Shown here: positions 1 to 7,666 of the stretch, one piece after another
How the letters are laid out: every line of letters starts with the position of its first letter
Position numbering within the stretch: position 1 is the first letter of the stretch
From: Roseburia sp.
Lineage (GTDB): Bacteria; Bacillota; Clostridia; Lachnospirales; Lachnospiraceae
Assembly (NCBI GenBank): GCA_023664685.1
Contig: JAMPFC010000018.1
Location: forward strand, 1-41,897
DNA length: 41,897 nucleotides
Reading direction: 5' to 3'
Notes under the pieces: generated by a model
The model's database searches: none
Told to the model about the DNA's origin: nothing
The model's input: only the letters and a program-made list of their open reading frames with translations
Translations under genes and position numbers: made by a program

Positions 1-634
1 GTCTGGACATTAAAATAACCGTCCTCTCCGGAATTTTTATGTCCAGACAGGTTGCATTTTCAGCGATATTGCGCTGGCTCAACATAACCCCTTTGCTTTT
101 TCCGGTCGTGCCGGAAGTAAACATGATCGTACAAAGACTGTCCGGGTCAATGCTGCACTTAAAACCGGTTTCCTGCTCGCTAAGACACTGCCAGAACGAA
201 TACATTTCCTCCTCATTTTCTTTTTTTTGCATGGAAATGACCGCTTCCAATTTGGGACACTTTTCTTTTAACAACATCGCGACATCTTTCCGCATCTCAT
301 CCAGTACCAAAACAGAAGCATCCGAGCGGTCGATCAGTTCACACATCTCTTCTGCCGGAAGGGAAAAGTCAAGCGGAACCGCTACACTGCCGCTGTTTAC
401 TGTACCGAGGTACGCAGTGATCCACTCATAAGAAGTCCGTCCCGTTATGGCAATGTGCTTTCCGGTCTTGCCAAACTTACAAAGAAGCGCAGAGAAACGT
501 TCACTGTCCTCTTTTAACTCCGTATAGGATTTTGTCTCAACGGTATCTTTGTTTACTTTATACCGAATGGCATCTTTAGGCCCGTATTTTTTTTCCGTAT
601 GCGCTAAAATTTCCTGAATCGTATGAAATAACAT
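1..634 (-). CDS. AMP-dependent acyl/aminoacyl ligase, N-terminal part (cut by window edge)
   Basis: Last visible gene of the TetR-controlled cluster; only the first 211 codons are present and the reading frame leaves the window at base 1. It starts at an ATG at 634-632 preceded by AAAAGGAGG. The visible part matches the N-terminal domain of the acyl-CoA synthetase / NRPS adenylation superfamily. The phosphate-binding motif FTSGTTGKSKGVM lies at about residues 172-184, and a TGRTSYEW..YLGTVNSGSVAVPLD segment at 64-89 is typical of the family. Such enzymes activate a carboxylic acid as acyl-AMP and pass it to CoA or a carrier-protein thiol. Because the neighbouring upstream gene encodes a free carrier protein, loading of that protein is the natural inference. 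The substrate cannot be read because the specificity pocket is outside the window. Confidence 0.88.
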   Translation of the reverse strand, partial: MLFHTIQEILAHTEKKYGPKDAIRYKVNKDTVETKSYTELKEDSERFSALLCKFGKTGKHIAITGRTSYEWITAYLGTVNSGSVAVPLDFSLPAEEMCELIDRSDASVLVLDEMRKDVAMLLKEKCPKLEAVISMQKKENEEEMYSFWQCLSEQETGFKCSIDPDSLCTIMFTSGTTGKSKGVMLSQRNIAENATCLDIKIPERTVILMSR

Positions 635-659
635 GTACTGCCTCCTTTTCCTGAATGGA

Positions 660-893
660 TCACTCTGCCAGTTTTTGAAGATACTCCACCGCTTCTCCTA
701 CTGTCCGGAGTTCAGAAACCTCAGATAGATCAACCTCAACATCCAGTTCCTCTTCCACCTCTCCAAGCATACTCATAAAATCAAAAGACGTAAACCCGAG
801 ATCTTCCATAAACCGGGAATCTGGTGTGATGTTTTCTCGTTCTACCTCCACATAGTTACATATGATTTCTGTTAGTTGTTCAAACATAGTCAT
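660..893 (-). CDS. Free-standing acyl/peptidyl carrier protein
   Basis: A 77-residue acidic protein of standard carrier-protein length. Ser36 in the segment EDLGFTSFDFM matches the phosphopantetheine attachment site (usual form D-S-L with a preceding G), and the helix after it is rich in Glu and Asp as in ACP and PCP proteins. The start at 893 follows AGGAGGAGAGA; a second ATG two codons later is possible. It sits between a condensation-type acyltransferase and an AMP-dependent ligase with 15-25 base gaps, so it is probably the dedicated carrier of this cluster. It is not beside fatty-acid synthase genes, which argues against it being the housekeeping ACP. Confidence 0.88.
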   Translation of the reverse strand: MTMFEQLTEIICNYVEVERENITPDSRFMEDLGFTSFDFMSMLGEVEEELDVEVDLSEVSELRTVGEAVEYLQKLAE

Positions 894-908
894 TCTCTCC
901 TCCTCTTT

Positions 909-2312
909 TTATATCAGTTTTATGATATCGCCGATCGGTAAATCTGGGTTTTCAATCCCCTTGAACATGATCTTGCACAGATAATAATAAAAATATTCTA
1001 ACTGCTGACGGTTTATTGCCTGAATCTGATGTTCAAAGTTAAAATCAAGTCCGTTATCCTCCGGACGGTGCATGACAGTCAGATACATTGCCTGTGTCGT
1101 AGCGCCATTTGGATACCATTTTGTCTTATATTGGATATCGCCGAGTTTTTCCAGATCCTTGTCCCGCATCGACATCGGCTGGTAGGTCAGCGACATCGGC
1201 TCATAAACCCGCCCGGGTTCTTTTTTCCATACTTTCGTCTGGTGCGCAAAAAATGCGACCGGATCATAATTGGCATGGCGGAAATACTCGTTCTGGCGGT
1301 CTCTGATCTCATGGATGCCCTCGATAAAAGTCTTATCCTCGGAGATGATCGTGCGGAATGGGAACGAATGGAGCCTTGTGCCGCCGCTCTTCTTCTCTTT
1401 TAGTGTTGCCCTTCTGGCGATCGTCGTCGTGATCGACACATCGTCATTGTGGTTCATTTTCTGGAAATAAGTGCGGATTCCCATCATAAGCAGGCAGACG
1501 AGGGAAATATGATATTCCTCGCAAAAGTCCATCAGCCTCTTTGTCGGCTCCTCCTCGAGATGGAAAATATCCAGCTCAGAATCCACAGAACCAGATACAT
1601 TGACCGCCGCTCTCGCATTGGGATTGCCGGAAGCTTCCCGTTCTGCCTCTAGTTTTCCCGGCCCGTCGATTCCATTGTAGATCGGCTCAGAGGACTCGAT
1701 CAGTTCATGGAAAAATGCTTCATCCCGCTCCTTCGCCTTTGTACCGGCCTCATATGCCAGATCTTTTTTCAACTGTTCGATATAGGAGTACATTTCTTTT
1801 GGATAAGGAACATCCTCATATACTTTGTTGCAGTAGATTTCGATGATATCTTTCAGAAAACAGATCATTGACTGCGCATCCATGATCCGGTGGTCAACGA
1901 GAAAATACACGCCCTGAAATCCGTCCGGCATCCGGATCATCACGAGCCGGCTCATGGAAATCTCCTGTTTTACAAAAGGAACCTGTGTCCATTCCCGCAT
2001 GGTCTTTTCTGCTTCCTCCATCGTCTGGTTTGAAAAATCTATATATTCAACTTCATACTCCGCTTTCTCATCCACATACTGATACCATGTACCATCCGAA
2101 TCCTTAAAAAAACGAATGCGCAGGCATTCACAGCGCCCAAATGCCTCCATGACCGACTCGCGGAGTACGTCAAAATCAAGCTCCACCCCGATCGTAAGGC
2201 TTGTACCAATGTTCAACACTTCTTTTTTCGGACAAAAATCCATATAATAAAAGTGAAATTTCTGTGCTACCGTAAGCGGATATACCGAATACCCTTTTCT
2301 TGTTTTTCGCAT
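909..2312 (-). CDS. Condensation-domain / PapA-like acyltransferase
   Basis: A protein of about 467 residues resembling the chloramphenicol-acetyltransferase fold shared by NRPS condensation domains and PapA/alcohol acyltransferases. The best evidence is the segment YFLVDHRIMDAQSM, with His141 and Asp145 in the HxxxD arrangement; the first His of the usual HHxxxDG is Asp and the final Gly is Ala. The N-terminal PLTVAQKFHFYYMD segment matches the usual opening of these enzymes. I place the start at 2312 (MRKTRKG) because GGAG lies six bases upstream; an ATG four codons earlier at 2324 would overlap that ribosome site. It would transfer a carrier-bound or CoA-bound acyl group to an alcohol or amine. 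The substrates are unknown. Confidence 0.78.
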   Translation of the reverse strand: MRKTRKGYSVYPLTVAQKFHFYYMDFCPKKEVLNIGTSLTIGVELDFDVLRESVMEAFGRCECLRIRFFKDSDGTWYQYVDEKAEYEVEYIDFSNQTMEEAEKTMREWTQVPFVKQEISMSRLVMIRMPDGFQGVYFLVDHRIMDAQSMICFLKDIIEIYCNKVYEDVPYPKEMYSYIEQLKKDLAYEAGTKAKERDEAFFHELIESSEPIYNGIDGPGKLEAEREASGNPNARAAVNVSGSVDSELDIFHLEEEPTKRLMDFCEEYHISLVCLLMMGIRTYFQKMNHNDDVSITTTIARRATLKEKKSGGTRLHSFPFRTIISEDKTFIEGIHEIRDRQNEYFRHANYDPVAFFAHQTKVWKKEPGRVYEPMSLTYQPMSMRDKDLEKLGDIQYKTKWYPNGATTQAMYLTVMHRPEDNGLDFNFEHQIQAINRQQLEYFYYYLCKIMFKGIENPDLPIGDIIKLI

Positions 2313-2332
2313 AATATTCTCCATTTCATTTT

Positions 2333-3286
2333 CTATTCTGCCAAAAAAGCATCCAATGCCTTTTCATACTGTTCCATGTCTTTATAATAGCTCTCTGCAT
2401 GTGCGGCGCCGGGAATGATCAGCTTGCGCTTTGGCCCCGCATAATTTTCATAGATCTCCTCACACATATCGCACGGTACAAACGTATCCCCGGAACCATG
2501 TATGAGAAGCACCGGAAGTTTTGCCTTTCTTACCTCTCTGGCGGCGTTGCACTCATCCAGTCCGTAACCGGCAAGGCGGCGGTTCACCCGGTCTGTGATT
2601 GCGATCATCGGAAATGCCGGTATGTGGTACATGGAGTGCAAAACATGGGTAAATACATATTTGGGAGACGTAAATGCGCAATCCGAAACAATACCTTTGA
2701 CCTGTTCCGGAAGCTCTAAGCCGCTGCACATGAGTACCGTCGCACCCCCCATTGATGTTCCATGAAGTAAAATCTCCACCTCCGGCCCGCACTGCTTGAT
2801 CACCCATTCGATCCACCGCAGGGCGTCCAGACGGTCAAGGCAGCCAAACCCGATATATGTCCCCTCGCTCTCTCCGTGCGCTCTCGCATCCGGAAGCAGC
2901 ATACCATATCCCCGCTTCATATAAAAATCCGACAAGCCGATATAATCCTTCGTTCCCTGACTCGTATATCCGTGAAAGCATATGACGACCTTTTTTTCAT
3001 CCGTTCCCGGAAAATATGTGCCATGAAGCTTTAACCCATCGTCAGAAGCAAGATAAACATCTTCATGTTCCCGTGAGAACATCGCTTCTTTCCTCTTCTC
3101 GATCAGGGGCATATATTGTTCCCAATCCGTCCCCGCCATTTTTATCGTTCGTTTTGTATCTGCGTCTCCTTCGTGGCGTCTCATCGTCCGGTGATATAAA
3201 TATGCCGAGCCGGCCGCTTCTGCGGCAGCTAGTACACCGAAGACCGTGAGCGCCCCTTTTCTCCATCCTGCCATATCCTCCCTCAT
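2333..3286 (-). CDS. Membrane-anchored alpha/beta hydrolase
   Basis: A 317-residue serine hydrolase of the alpha/beta fold. The nucleophile elbow HGTSMGG gives Ser178, HGSGDTFVP gives Asp267 and GAAHAESYY gives His296, so a complete catalytic triad is visible. The oxyanion region FHGYTSQGTKDY is at about 104-115. The N-terminus has a hydrophobic stretch at about 11-31 after basic residues, suggesting a membrane anchor or uncleaved signal. Its ATG overlaps the stop of the SCP2-like gene by four bases, so translation is probably coupled. The family includes esterases, thioesterases and peptidases. Within this cluster a thioesterase or lipid esterase role is plausible but unproven. Confidence 0.85.
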   Translation of the reverse strand: MREDMAGWRKGALTVFGVLAAAEAAGSAYLYHRTMRRHEGDADTKRTIKMAGTDWEQYMPLIEKRKEAMFSREHEDVYLASDDGLKLHGTYFPGTDEKKVVICFHGYTSQGTKDYIGLSDFYMKRGYGMLLPDARAHGESEGTYIGFGCLDRLDALRWIEWVIKQCGPEVEILLHGTSMGGATVLMCSGLELPEQVKGIVSDCAFTSPKYVFTHVLHSMYHIPAFPMIAITDRVNRRLAGYGLDECNAAREVRKAKLPVLLIHGSGDTFVPCDMCEEIYENYAGPKRKLIIPGAAHAESYYKDMEQYEKALDAFLAE

Positions 3287-3612
3287 TTCTTAGCAGCTAT
3301 CAAATCTTTCAGTTTCAGTGCTTTCTCAATATTTCCCTCTACTTTTAATTTCTGAAGGGTAAAAGCCATGACTGGATCTAATGTCCCGGCAGCGATCTTC
3401 ATCAATGTCTGTGCCGACGCTGTAAACATGGCGTCCCTGTCATAATACTCATATGGCTCTACATACAGAGTACCCTCTTTTACCTCCACATAAAAAATTC
3501 CCGCTTCTTCGCCGGTAATGTTAAACTGATACGCAAGATGCTCCTTCACATCGCTGACATCCGCTTTCATAAATTGTTCCTTGACCTCAGAAAAAAACTC
3601 CGCATACGTCAT
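3283..3612 (-). CDS. SCP2-like sterol/lipid-binding domain protein
   Basis: A 109-residue single-domain protein resembling the sterol carrier protein 2 family. Shared features are the FNITGEEAGIFYVEV strand pair, the short DAMFTASAQTLMKIAAGTLDPVMAF segment and the VEGNIEKALKL C-terminal helix that closes the lipid pocket. SCP2 domains bind fatty acyl chains or other hydrophobic ligands without catalysis. It is the first gene of the leftward operon: AGGAGG lies nine bases before the ATG, and a sigma-70-like promoter with two palindromic sites lies just upstream. Placing a lipid-binding protein first in a cluster of acyl-transfer genes suggests that the substrate or product is hydrophobic. Confidence 0.85.
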   Translation of the reverse strand: MTYAEFFSEVKEQFMKADVSDVKEHLAYQFNITGEEAGIFYVEVKEGTLYVEPYEYYDRDAMFTASAQTLMKIAAGTLDPVMAFTLQKLKVEGNIEKALKLKDLIAAKK

Positions 3613-3639
3613 TTTTTTAACCCTCCTATTGCCTTTTTT

Positions 3640-3654
3640 TCGACCACCAGTCGA
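3640..3654. promoter_or_regulatory. Probable TetR operator, site 1 (downstream of the transcription start)
   Basis: The sequence TCGAC-CACCA-GTCGA is a perfect 5-5-5 palindrome. It lies just downstream of the expected transcription start of the leftward operon and is nearly identical to site 2, whose centre is 44 bases away. Confidence 0.65.
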
Positions 3655-3669
3655 CTTTGTTTCTTTATA

Positions 3670-3698
3670 ACCATATCACTTTTTCGACCGCCAGTCAA
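3670..3698 (-). promoter_or_regulatory. Promoter of the SCP2-hydrolase-acyltransferase-ACP-ligase operon
   Basis: On the minus strand TTGACT (3693-3698) and TATGGT (3670-3675) are separated by 17 bases, a good sigma-A promoter. Transcription would start near 3663, about 50 bases before the first ATG. Confidence 0.75.
3684..3698. promoter_or_regulatory. Probable TetR operator, site 2 (over the -35 box)
   Basis: TCGAC-CGCCA-GTCAA differs from site 1 at two positions and covers the whole -35 hexamer of the leftward promoter. Binding here would block RNA polymerase. Assigning it to the adjacent TetR protein is inference from position and palindrome type. Confidence 0.65.
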
Positions 3699-3715
3699 TA
3701 TTTTTTTAAAACTAC

Positions 3716-3744
3716 TTAACATTTTCTCCCAAACATGTTATACT
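3716..3744 (+). promoter_or_regulatory. Promoter of the tetR-family gene
   Basis: TTAACA (3716-3721) and TATACT (3739-3744) are 17 bases apart, and TG one base before the -10 box gives an extended -10 element. It points toward the regulator gene starting at 3795. Confidence 0.65.
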
Positions 3745-3794
3745 TCTCTTGACAAAGCAAACAAAAAGCTTTCTGTTTTATGGGAGGAATCGTG

Positions 3795-4403
3795 ATGACA
3801 AACAATACTAAGTATGACCAGATTTTAGACGCACTCCAGATCTTATTAAAAAATAAAAAGCTGCAGACGATATCCGTACAGGAGATCGCCCAGACCGCCG
3901 GAATTGGAAAAGGAAGCATCTACTACTATTTTTCCTCAAAAAATGAAATTTTAGAAGCACTTGTTGAAAGAAGTTATAAAAAACCGTTGTCACTGGCAAA
4001 AAAATTGGCGGGACAGACCGAGATTCCGCCTTTTACGAGGATGGCGATGTTATTTCAGGCATGTCGGACTTCCTCGCAGAACTTTCTCAGCCACGGTTCG
4101 CCCTCACCGGGAAATGACGCAGAAAAAGCATTTATCCATCAGAAATATTTACGGTATCTGATCTCCGAATTAAAGCCGGTGCTTACCTCGATCATCGAGC
4201 AGGGAATTTCCGCCGGAGATATTGATTTTGAGTATCCGGAGGCATTGGCAGAGATCGTTCTCATCGTTTTAACGATAAAATTGGACAATACGATCGTCCC
4301 CTCCTCCGAAGAGGAAATCGCACAGACGATCCGCGGCCTGATCTCACTATTAGAAAAAGGCACCGGTAATCCTGCCGGCGCCCTTAATTTCCTGATGTCC
4401 TGA
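3795..4403 (+). CDS. TetR/AcrR-family transcriptional regulator
   Basis: A 202-residue protein with a TetR-type N-terminal DNA-binding domain. The helix-turn-helix segment SVQEIAQTAGIGKGSIYYYF is followed by SSKNEILEAL at about residues 27-56. The rest is helical and fits a ligand-binding, dimerising domain; its ligand is unknown. I take ATG 3795 as the start because GGGAGGA at 3782-3788 is at proper distance. An in-frame ATG at 3780 would overlap that ribosome site. The gene is divergent from the SCP2-led operon and the spacer holds two near-identical palindromes, so it very likely represses that operon. Confidence 0.92.
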   Translation: MTNNTKYDQILDALQILLKNKKLQTISVQEIAQTAGIGKGSIYYYFSSKNEILEALVERSYKKPLSLAKKLAGQTEIPPFTRMAMLFQACRTSSQNFLSHGSPSPGNDAEKAFIHQKYLRYLISELKPVLTSIIEQGISAGDIDFEYPEALAEIVLIVLTIKLDNTIVPSSEEEIAQTIRGLISLLEKGTGNPAGALNFLMS

Positions 4404-4432
4404 TTTCGTTTTTTTTTAATTGATTTTTATAT

Positions 4433-5725
4433 TTAGGTGTCAAACCGGACTGCAATCGAATTTGCATGGGCGGTCAGATGTTCTGCCTCTGCAAACTGGA
4501 TGATATCCTCATGGATCTCTTCCAGTGCTTCCCTTGAATACGAGATTAGACTGGATTTCTTAATAAAATCATCCACATTCAGCGGGGAAAAGAACTTCGC
4601 TGTCCCATTTGTCGGCAGCACATGGTTTGGCCCTGCAAAATAATCGCCGAGCGGTTCACTGCTGTATTCTCCGAGAAAGATCGCTCCGGCATTTTTGATC
4701 CGTGTCATCGTATCAAATGGATTTTTGGTCAGGATTTCAAGATGTTCCGATGCAATCTCATTTGTCACATGGATCGCATCCTCCATCGAATCTGCCACAA
4801 GAAGATATCCATAATTTTCCAATGACTTTTCTATGATCTCACGACGGCTCAACGTCTGTAAAAATCCTTCGATTTCCTTTTCTACCTTTTCAGCGAGTTC
4901 TACACTTGTCGTCACAAGGATCGCAGAAGCGAGTTCGTCGTGTTCCGCCTGTGATAAAAGATCCGCCGCCACATACTTTGGATTCGCTGTCTCATCGGCA
5001 AGCACAAGGATCTCACTCGGGCCGGCGATCGAATCAATACTCACATGACCGTACACGGTCTTTTTCGCTAACGCCACAAAAATATTTCCCGGGCCGCAGA
5101 TCTTCGCTACTTTTTTTATGGACGCCGTACCGTAAGCAAGCGCCCCGATCGCCTGCGCCCCGCCAACCTTATAGACCTCGGTCGCTCCGGCAAGATCCGC
5201 CGCTACTAACGTCGCAGGCGTCACCGTCCCGTCCGCTCCGGGCGGCGTCGTCATGACGATGCGCTCTACTCCGGCTACTTTTGCCGGAATGATATTCATA
5301 AGAACACTGGAGGGATATGCCGCCTTTCCGCCCGGCACATACACACCGATGCTTTCAAGCGGTGTAATCCGCTGTCCGAGAATTACGCCATCCTCTCTCG
5401 TCTCGATCCATGTATTCCGGAGTTGTTTTTGATGGAAATCGCGGATATTTTCGATCGATTTTTTCATCACCTCAACAAGTGATGCATCTACGAGGGAATA
5501 CGCCTGTTCGATCTCTTCTTTGGTCACGCGGATAGTTTCACTATGGATGTCTGCATGATCATATTTTTTCGTGTAGGCAAACAATGCCTCATCGCCTTTT
5601 TTCCTTACCTCGCTTAAAATTTCATTTACCTTGTCCTGATAGGAGTCATACTGGTTCGGACTCCTTTTCAACAGATTCTCCAAAATATTTTCCATCGAGT
5701 TCTGGTCAATTTTCATTCGCCTCAT
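4433..5725 (-). CDS. hisD: Histidinol dehydrogenase
   Basis: A 430-residue enzyme of normal length that oxidises L-histidinol to L-histidine in two NAD-dependent steps, the last reactions of histidine synthesis. Visible hallmarks are Glu327-His328 in ASEHLEI (the catalytic Glu-His pair), the zinc ligands Gln259 and His262 in SQAEHDE, Asp361 in GDYFAGPNHVLPT and His420 near the C-terminus. It follows hisG by 18 bases and is last in the hisZ-hisG-hisD group. The start at 5725 has AGGGAG about ten bases upstream; an ATG three codons later is possible. No terminator hairpin was found between it and the convergent regulator gene. Confidence 0.97.
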   Translation of the reverse strand: MRRMKIDQNSMENILENLLKRSPNQYDSYQDKVNEILSEVRKKGDEALFAYTKKYDHADIHSETIRVTKEEIEQAYSLVDASLVEVMKKSIENIRDFHQKQLRNTWIETREDGVILGQRITPLESIGVYVPGGKAAYPSSVLMNIIPAKVAGVERIVMTTPPGADGTVTPATLVAADLAGATEVYKVGGAQAIGALAYGTASIKKVAKICGPGNIFVALAKKTVYGHVSIDSIAGPSEILVLADETANPKYVAADLLSQAEHDELASAILVTTSVELAEKVEKEIEGFLQTLSRREIIEKSLENYGYLLVADSMEDAIHVTNEIASEHLEILTKNPFDTMTRIKNAGAIFLGEYSSEPLGDYFAGPNHVLPTNGTAKFFSPLNVDDFIKKSSLISYSREALEEIHEDIIQFAEAEHLTAHANSIAVRFDT

Positions 5726-5743
5726 AAAAAAACATCTCCCTTT

Positions 5744-6385
5744 CTAGTGGCCAAGTGCCTGTTTCAGATCCCGGATGATCTTCGTGATCCGTTCCCTCTG
5801 CATTTTCATACTGGCTTCGTTTACGACAACCCGCGCCGAGAGCGGACAGATTTCCTCGAGAACCTCCAATCCGTTTTCACGGAGTGTCGAGCCGGTCTCC
5901 ACGATATCGACGATGACCTCCGAAAGCCCTACGATCGGCGCAAGCTCCACTGAACCATTTAACTTTATGATCTCCACCGTCTGGTTCTTTTTATTGTAAA
6001 AATAATCTTTTGCAATCTTCGGATATTTGGACGCAACCCGGATGATCTCATTATTTTTCAAAAGTTCTTTTGCCGAGGCAGGTCCCGCCACGCACATGCG
6101 GCATTTCCCAAGGCCAAGATCAAGAACCTCCAGTATTTTCCGCCCTTCCTCAAGGATCGTATCACTCCCCACAACGCCGATATCCGCCGCTCCGTATTCT
6201 ACATATGTAGGAACATCTGACGTCTTGGAAAGGAAAAATTTTAATCCCATCTCTTCATTGACAAAAATAAGTTTTCTCGTGTCTTTATCCTTCATCTCTT
6301 CGCAGGTGATGCCTGTCTGCTCAAGAAGTTCTAACGTCTGTCTGGCGAGCCTTCCCTTCGCCAACGCTATCGTTATATATTTCAT
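5744..6385 (-). CDS. hisG: ATP phosphoribosyltransferase, short form
   Basis: A 213-residue HisG of the short class, which lacks the C-terminal regulatory domain and works in a complex with HisZ. It joins ATP and PRPP to give phosphoribosyl-ATP, the committed step of histidine synthesis. The opening MKYITIALAKGRL, the EYGAADIGVVGSD region and the VDIVETGSTLRENGL PRPP loop are characteristic. I start it at 6385 because the upstream in-frame ATG at 6397 forms part of the ribosome site GGAGGAG. hisZ lies directly upstream and hisD directly downstream, as expected for the short-form system. Confidence 0.96.
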   Translation of the reverse strand: MKYITIALAKGRLARQTLELLEQTGITCEEMKDKDTRKLIFVNEEMGLKFFLSKTSDVPTYVEYGAADIGVVGSDTILEEGRKILEVLDLGLGKCRMCVAGPASAKELLKNNEIIRVASKYPKIAKDYFYNKKNQTVEIIKLNGSVELAPIVGLSEVIVDIVETGSTLRENGLEVLEEICPLSARVVVNEASMKMQRERITKIIRDLKQALGH

Positions 6386-6425
6386 TTTCTCCTCCATTCC
6401 GGAACATTTCTTCTGCGGTCATCTG

Positions 6426-7640
6426 TCATTCGATCGTTATAACGTTTCCCTCTTCAATGGATACAACCGTCGAAACCCCATGTTCTGCCGCATAATCCTG
6501 ATATGCTTCCAATCCGGTATCCGCATCTTTACGCATAAGAAGTACCGTTCTTCCCTCCTCGCGGTAACGGTTTCCGGTCTGGATTGCTGTCCTTCTGTCT
6601 GCCGAGCGGTACAAAATAAGTACCCCGTTCTGTTCTGTCGGGATCGGCACATCTTGTCCCAAAAGGGCGTTCATCAACTGGTCTAATACGATCGCAAGCC
6701 CGATCGCCGGCGCTTTTTTGCCAAACTGCCCGATCAGGTTGTCATACCTGCCGCCGGTCACGATCGCCTCACCTGTTCCATAGGTATACGCCTTGAAAAT
6801 GATGCCGGTATAATACCCATAATGACTGAGCATGCTCAGATCAAAGGTGACGCTCTCCTCCAGACCATAGATCTCCAAGATTTCATACACGCGCTCTAAC
6901 CTCTCTAACGCCTCAAGAGCGGCGGCATGATGCACATTTTCTTTTGCGTACTCGAGCGTCTCGATTCCGCCAAACAGATCCGGAAGCCGGACAAGAAGTT
7001 CCTTTAACGAGGCGGAAAGATCACAGCTTTCCATCATCTCCTCCACGCCAAATATATTTTTGTTGGCGAGCAGTTTTTTATATTGTGCGATCTCCTCTGT
7101 GGAAAATCCGGTCTCCTCCATCAGTCCCTTGATAAATCCCGCGTGTCCGACGTCGATCTTAAATTCCTTCAAGCCGGATTTCGCCAGACATTCTACCGTG
7201 AGGGCGATCATCTCGGCGTCCGCATCCGAACTGCAGTCATTCATAAGCTCCGCCCCGATCTGAGAGATTTCCGAAAGTTTTCCCTGATAACCCCGCCGGT
7301 GGATAAATGTGCTGCCGGAATACGACAGGCGAAGTGGCAGTTCCTCCCTCGAATAATACTTGGCGGCGCACCGTGCGATCGACGGTGTGATATCCGGTCT
7401 CAGCACAAGCGTATTGTTGTACTGGTCAAAAAATTTAAACATTTCTTTGGATTGTACGGTGCCGCGCTCTCTATTAAAAATATCAAAAAATTCATACGTC
7501 GGCGTCTGTATATCCTGAAAGCCATACAGTTTCATGATCTTATGGATATCGGCCTCGATCTTTCTTCGCTTCTCGCACTCTAAGCCATAGATATCTCTTA
7601 CGCCCTCCGGGGTAAAGAGCAAATTCTGTTCATAATCCAT
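6426..7640 (-). CDS. hisZ: ATP phosphoribosyltransferase regulatory subunit
   Basis: A 404-residue paralogue of histidyl-tRNA synthetase. The class II-like core is recognisable from TPEGVRDIYG near the N-terminus, the RPDITPSIARCAA segment, and YYTGIIFKAYTYG..IVTGGRYDNLIGQFG, which matches the histidine-binding region of HisRS/HisZ. HisZ binds short-form HisG and makes it active and histidine-sensitive, and hisG lies 40 bases downstream. The C-terminal 75 residues (NGVLILYRS..VVSIEEGNVITIE) look like a trimmed HisRS anticodon-binding fold, making this protein longer than compact HisZ proteins. The context and short HisG argue against it being the real tRNA synthetase. Confidence 0.93.
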   Translation of the reverse strand: MDYEQNLLFTPEGVRDIYGLECEKRRKIEADIHKIMKLYGFQDIQTPTYEFFDIFNRERGTVQSKEMFKFFDQYNNTLVLRPDITPSIARCAAKYYSREELPLRLSYSGSTFIHRRGYQGKLSEISQIGAELMNDCSSDADAEMIALTVECLAKSGLKEFKIDVGHAGFIKGLMEETGFSTEEIAQYKKLLANKNIFGVEEMMESCDLSASLKELLVRLPDLFGGIETLEYAKENVHHAAALEALERLERVYEILEIYGLEESVTFDLSMLSHYGYYTGIIFKAYTYGTGEAIVTGGRYDNLIGQFGKKAPAIGLAIVLDQLMNALLGQDVPIPTEQNGVLILYRSADRRTAIQTGNRYREEGRTVLLMRKDADTGLEAYQDYAAEHGVSTVVSIEEGNVITIE

Positions 7641-7666
7641 TTTATAAAATCCTTCCGTTTCTGTTA

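Noticed and set aside
4330-4432. Terminator after the TetR gene
   Set aside because: GGCACCGG/CCGGCGCC lies within the coding end with a mismatch and the T run is about 30 bases away, too far for a standard terminator.
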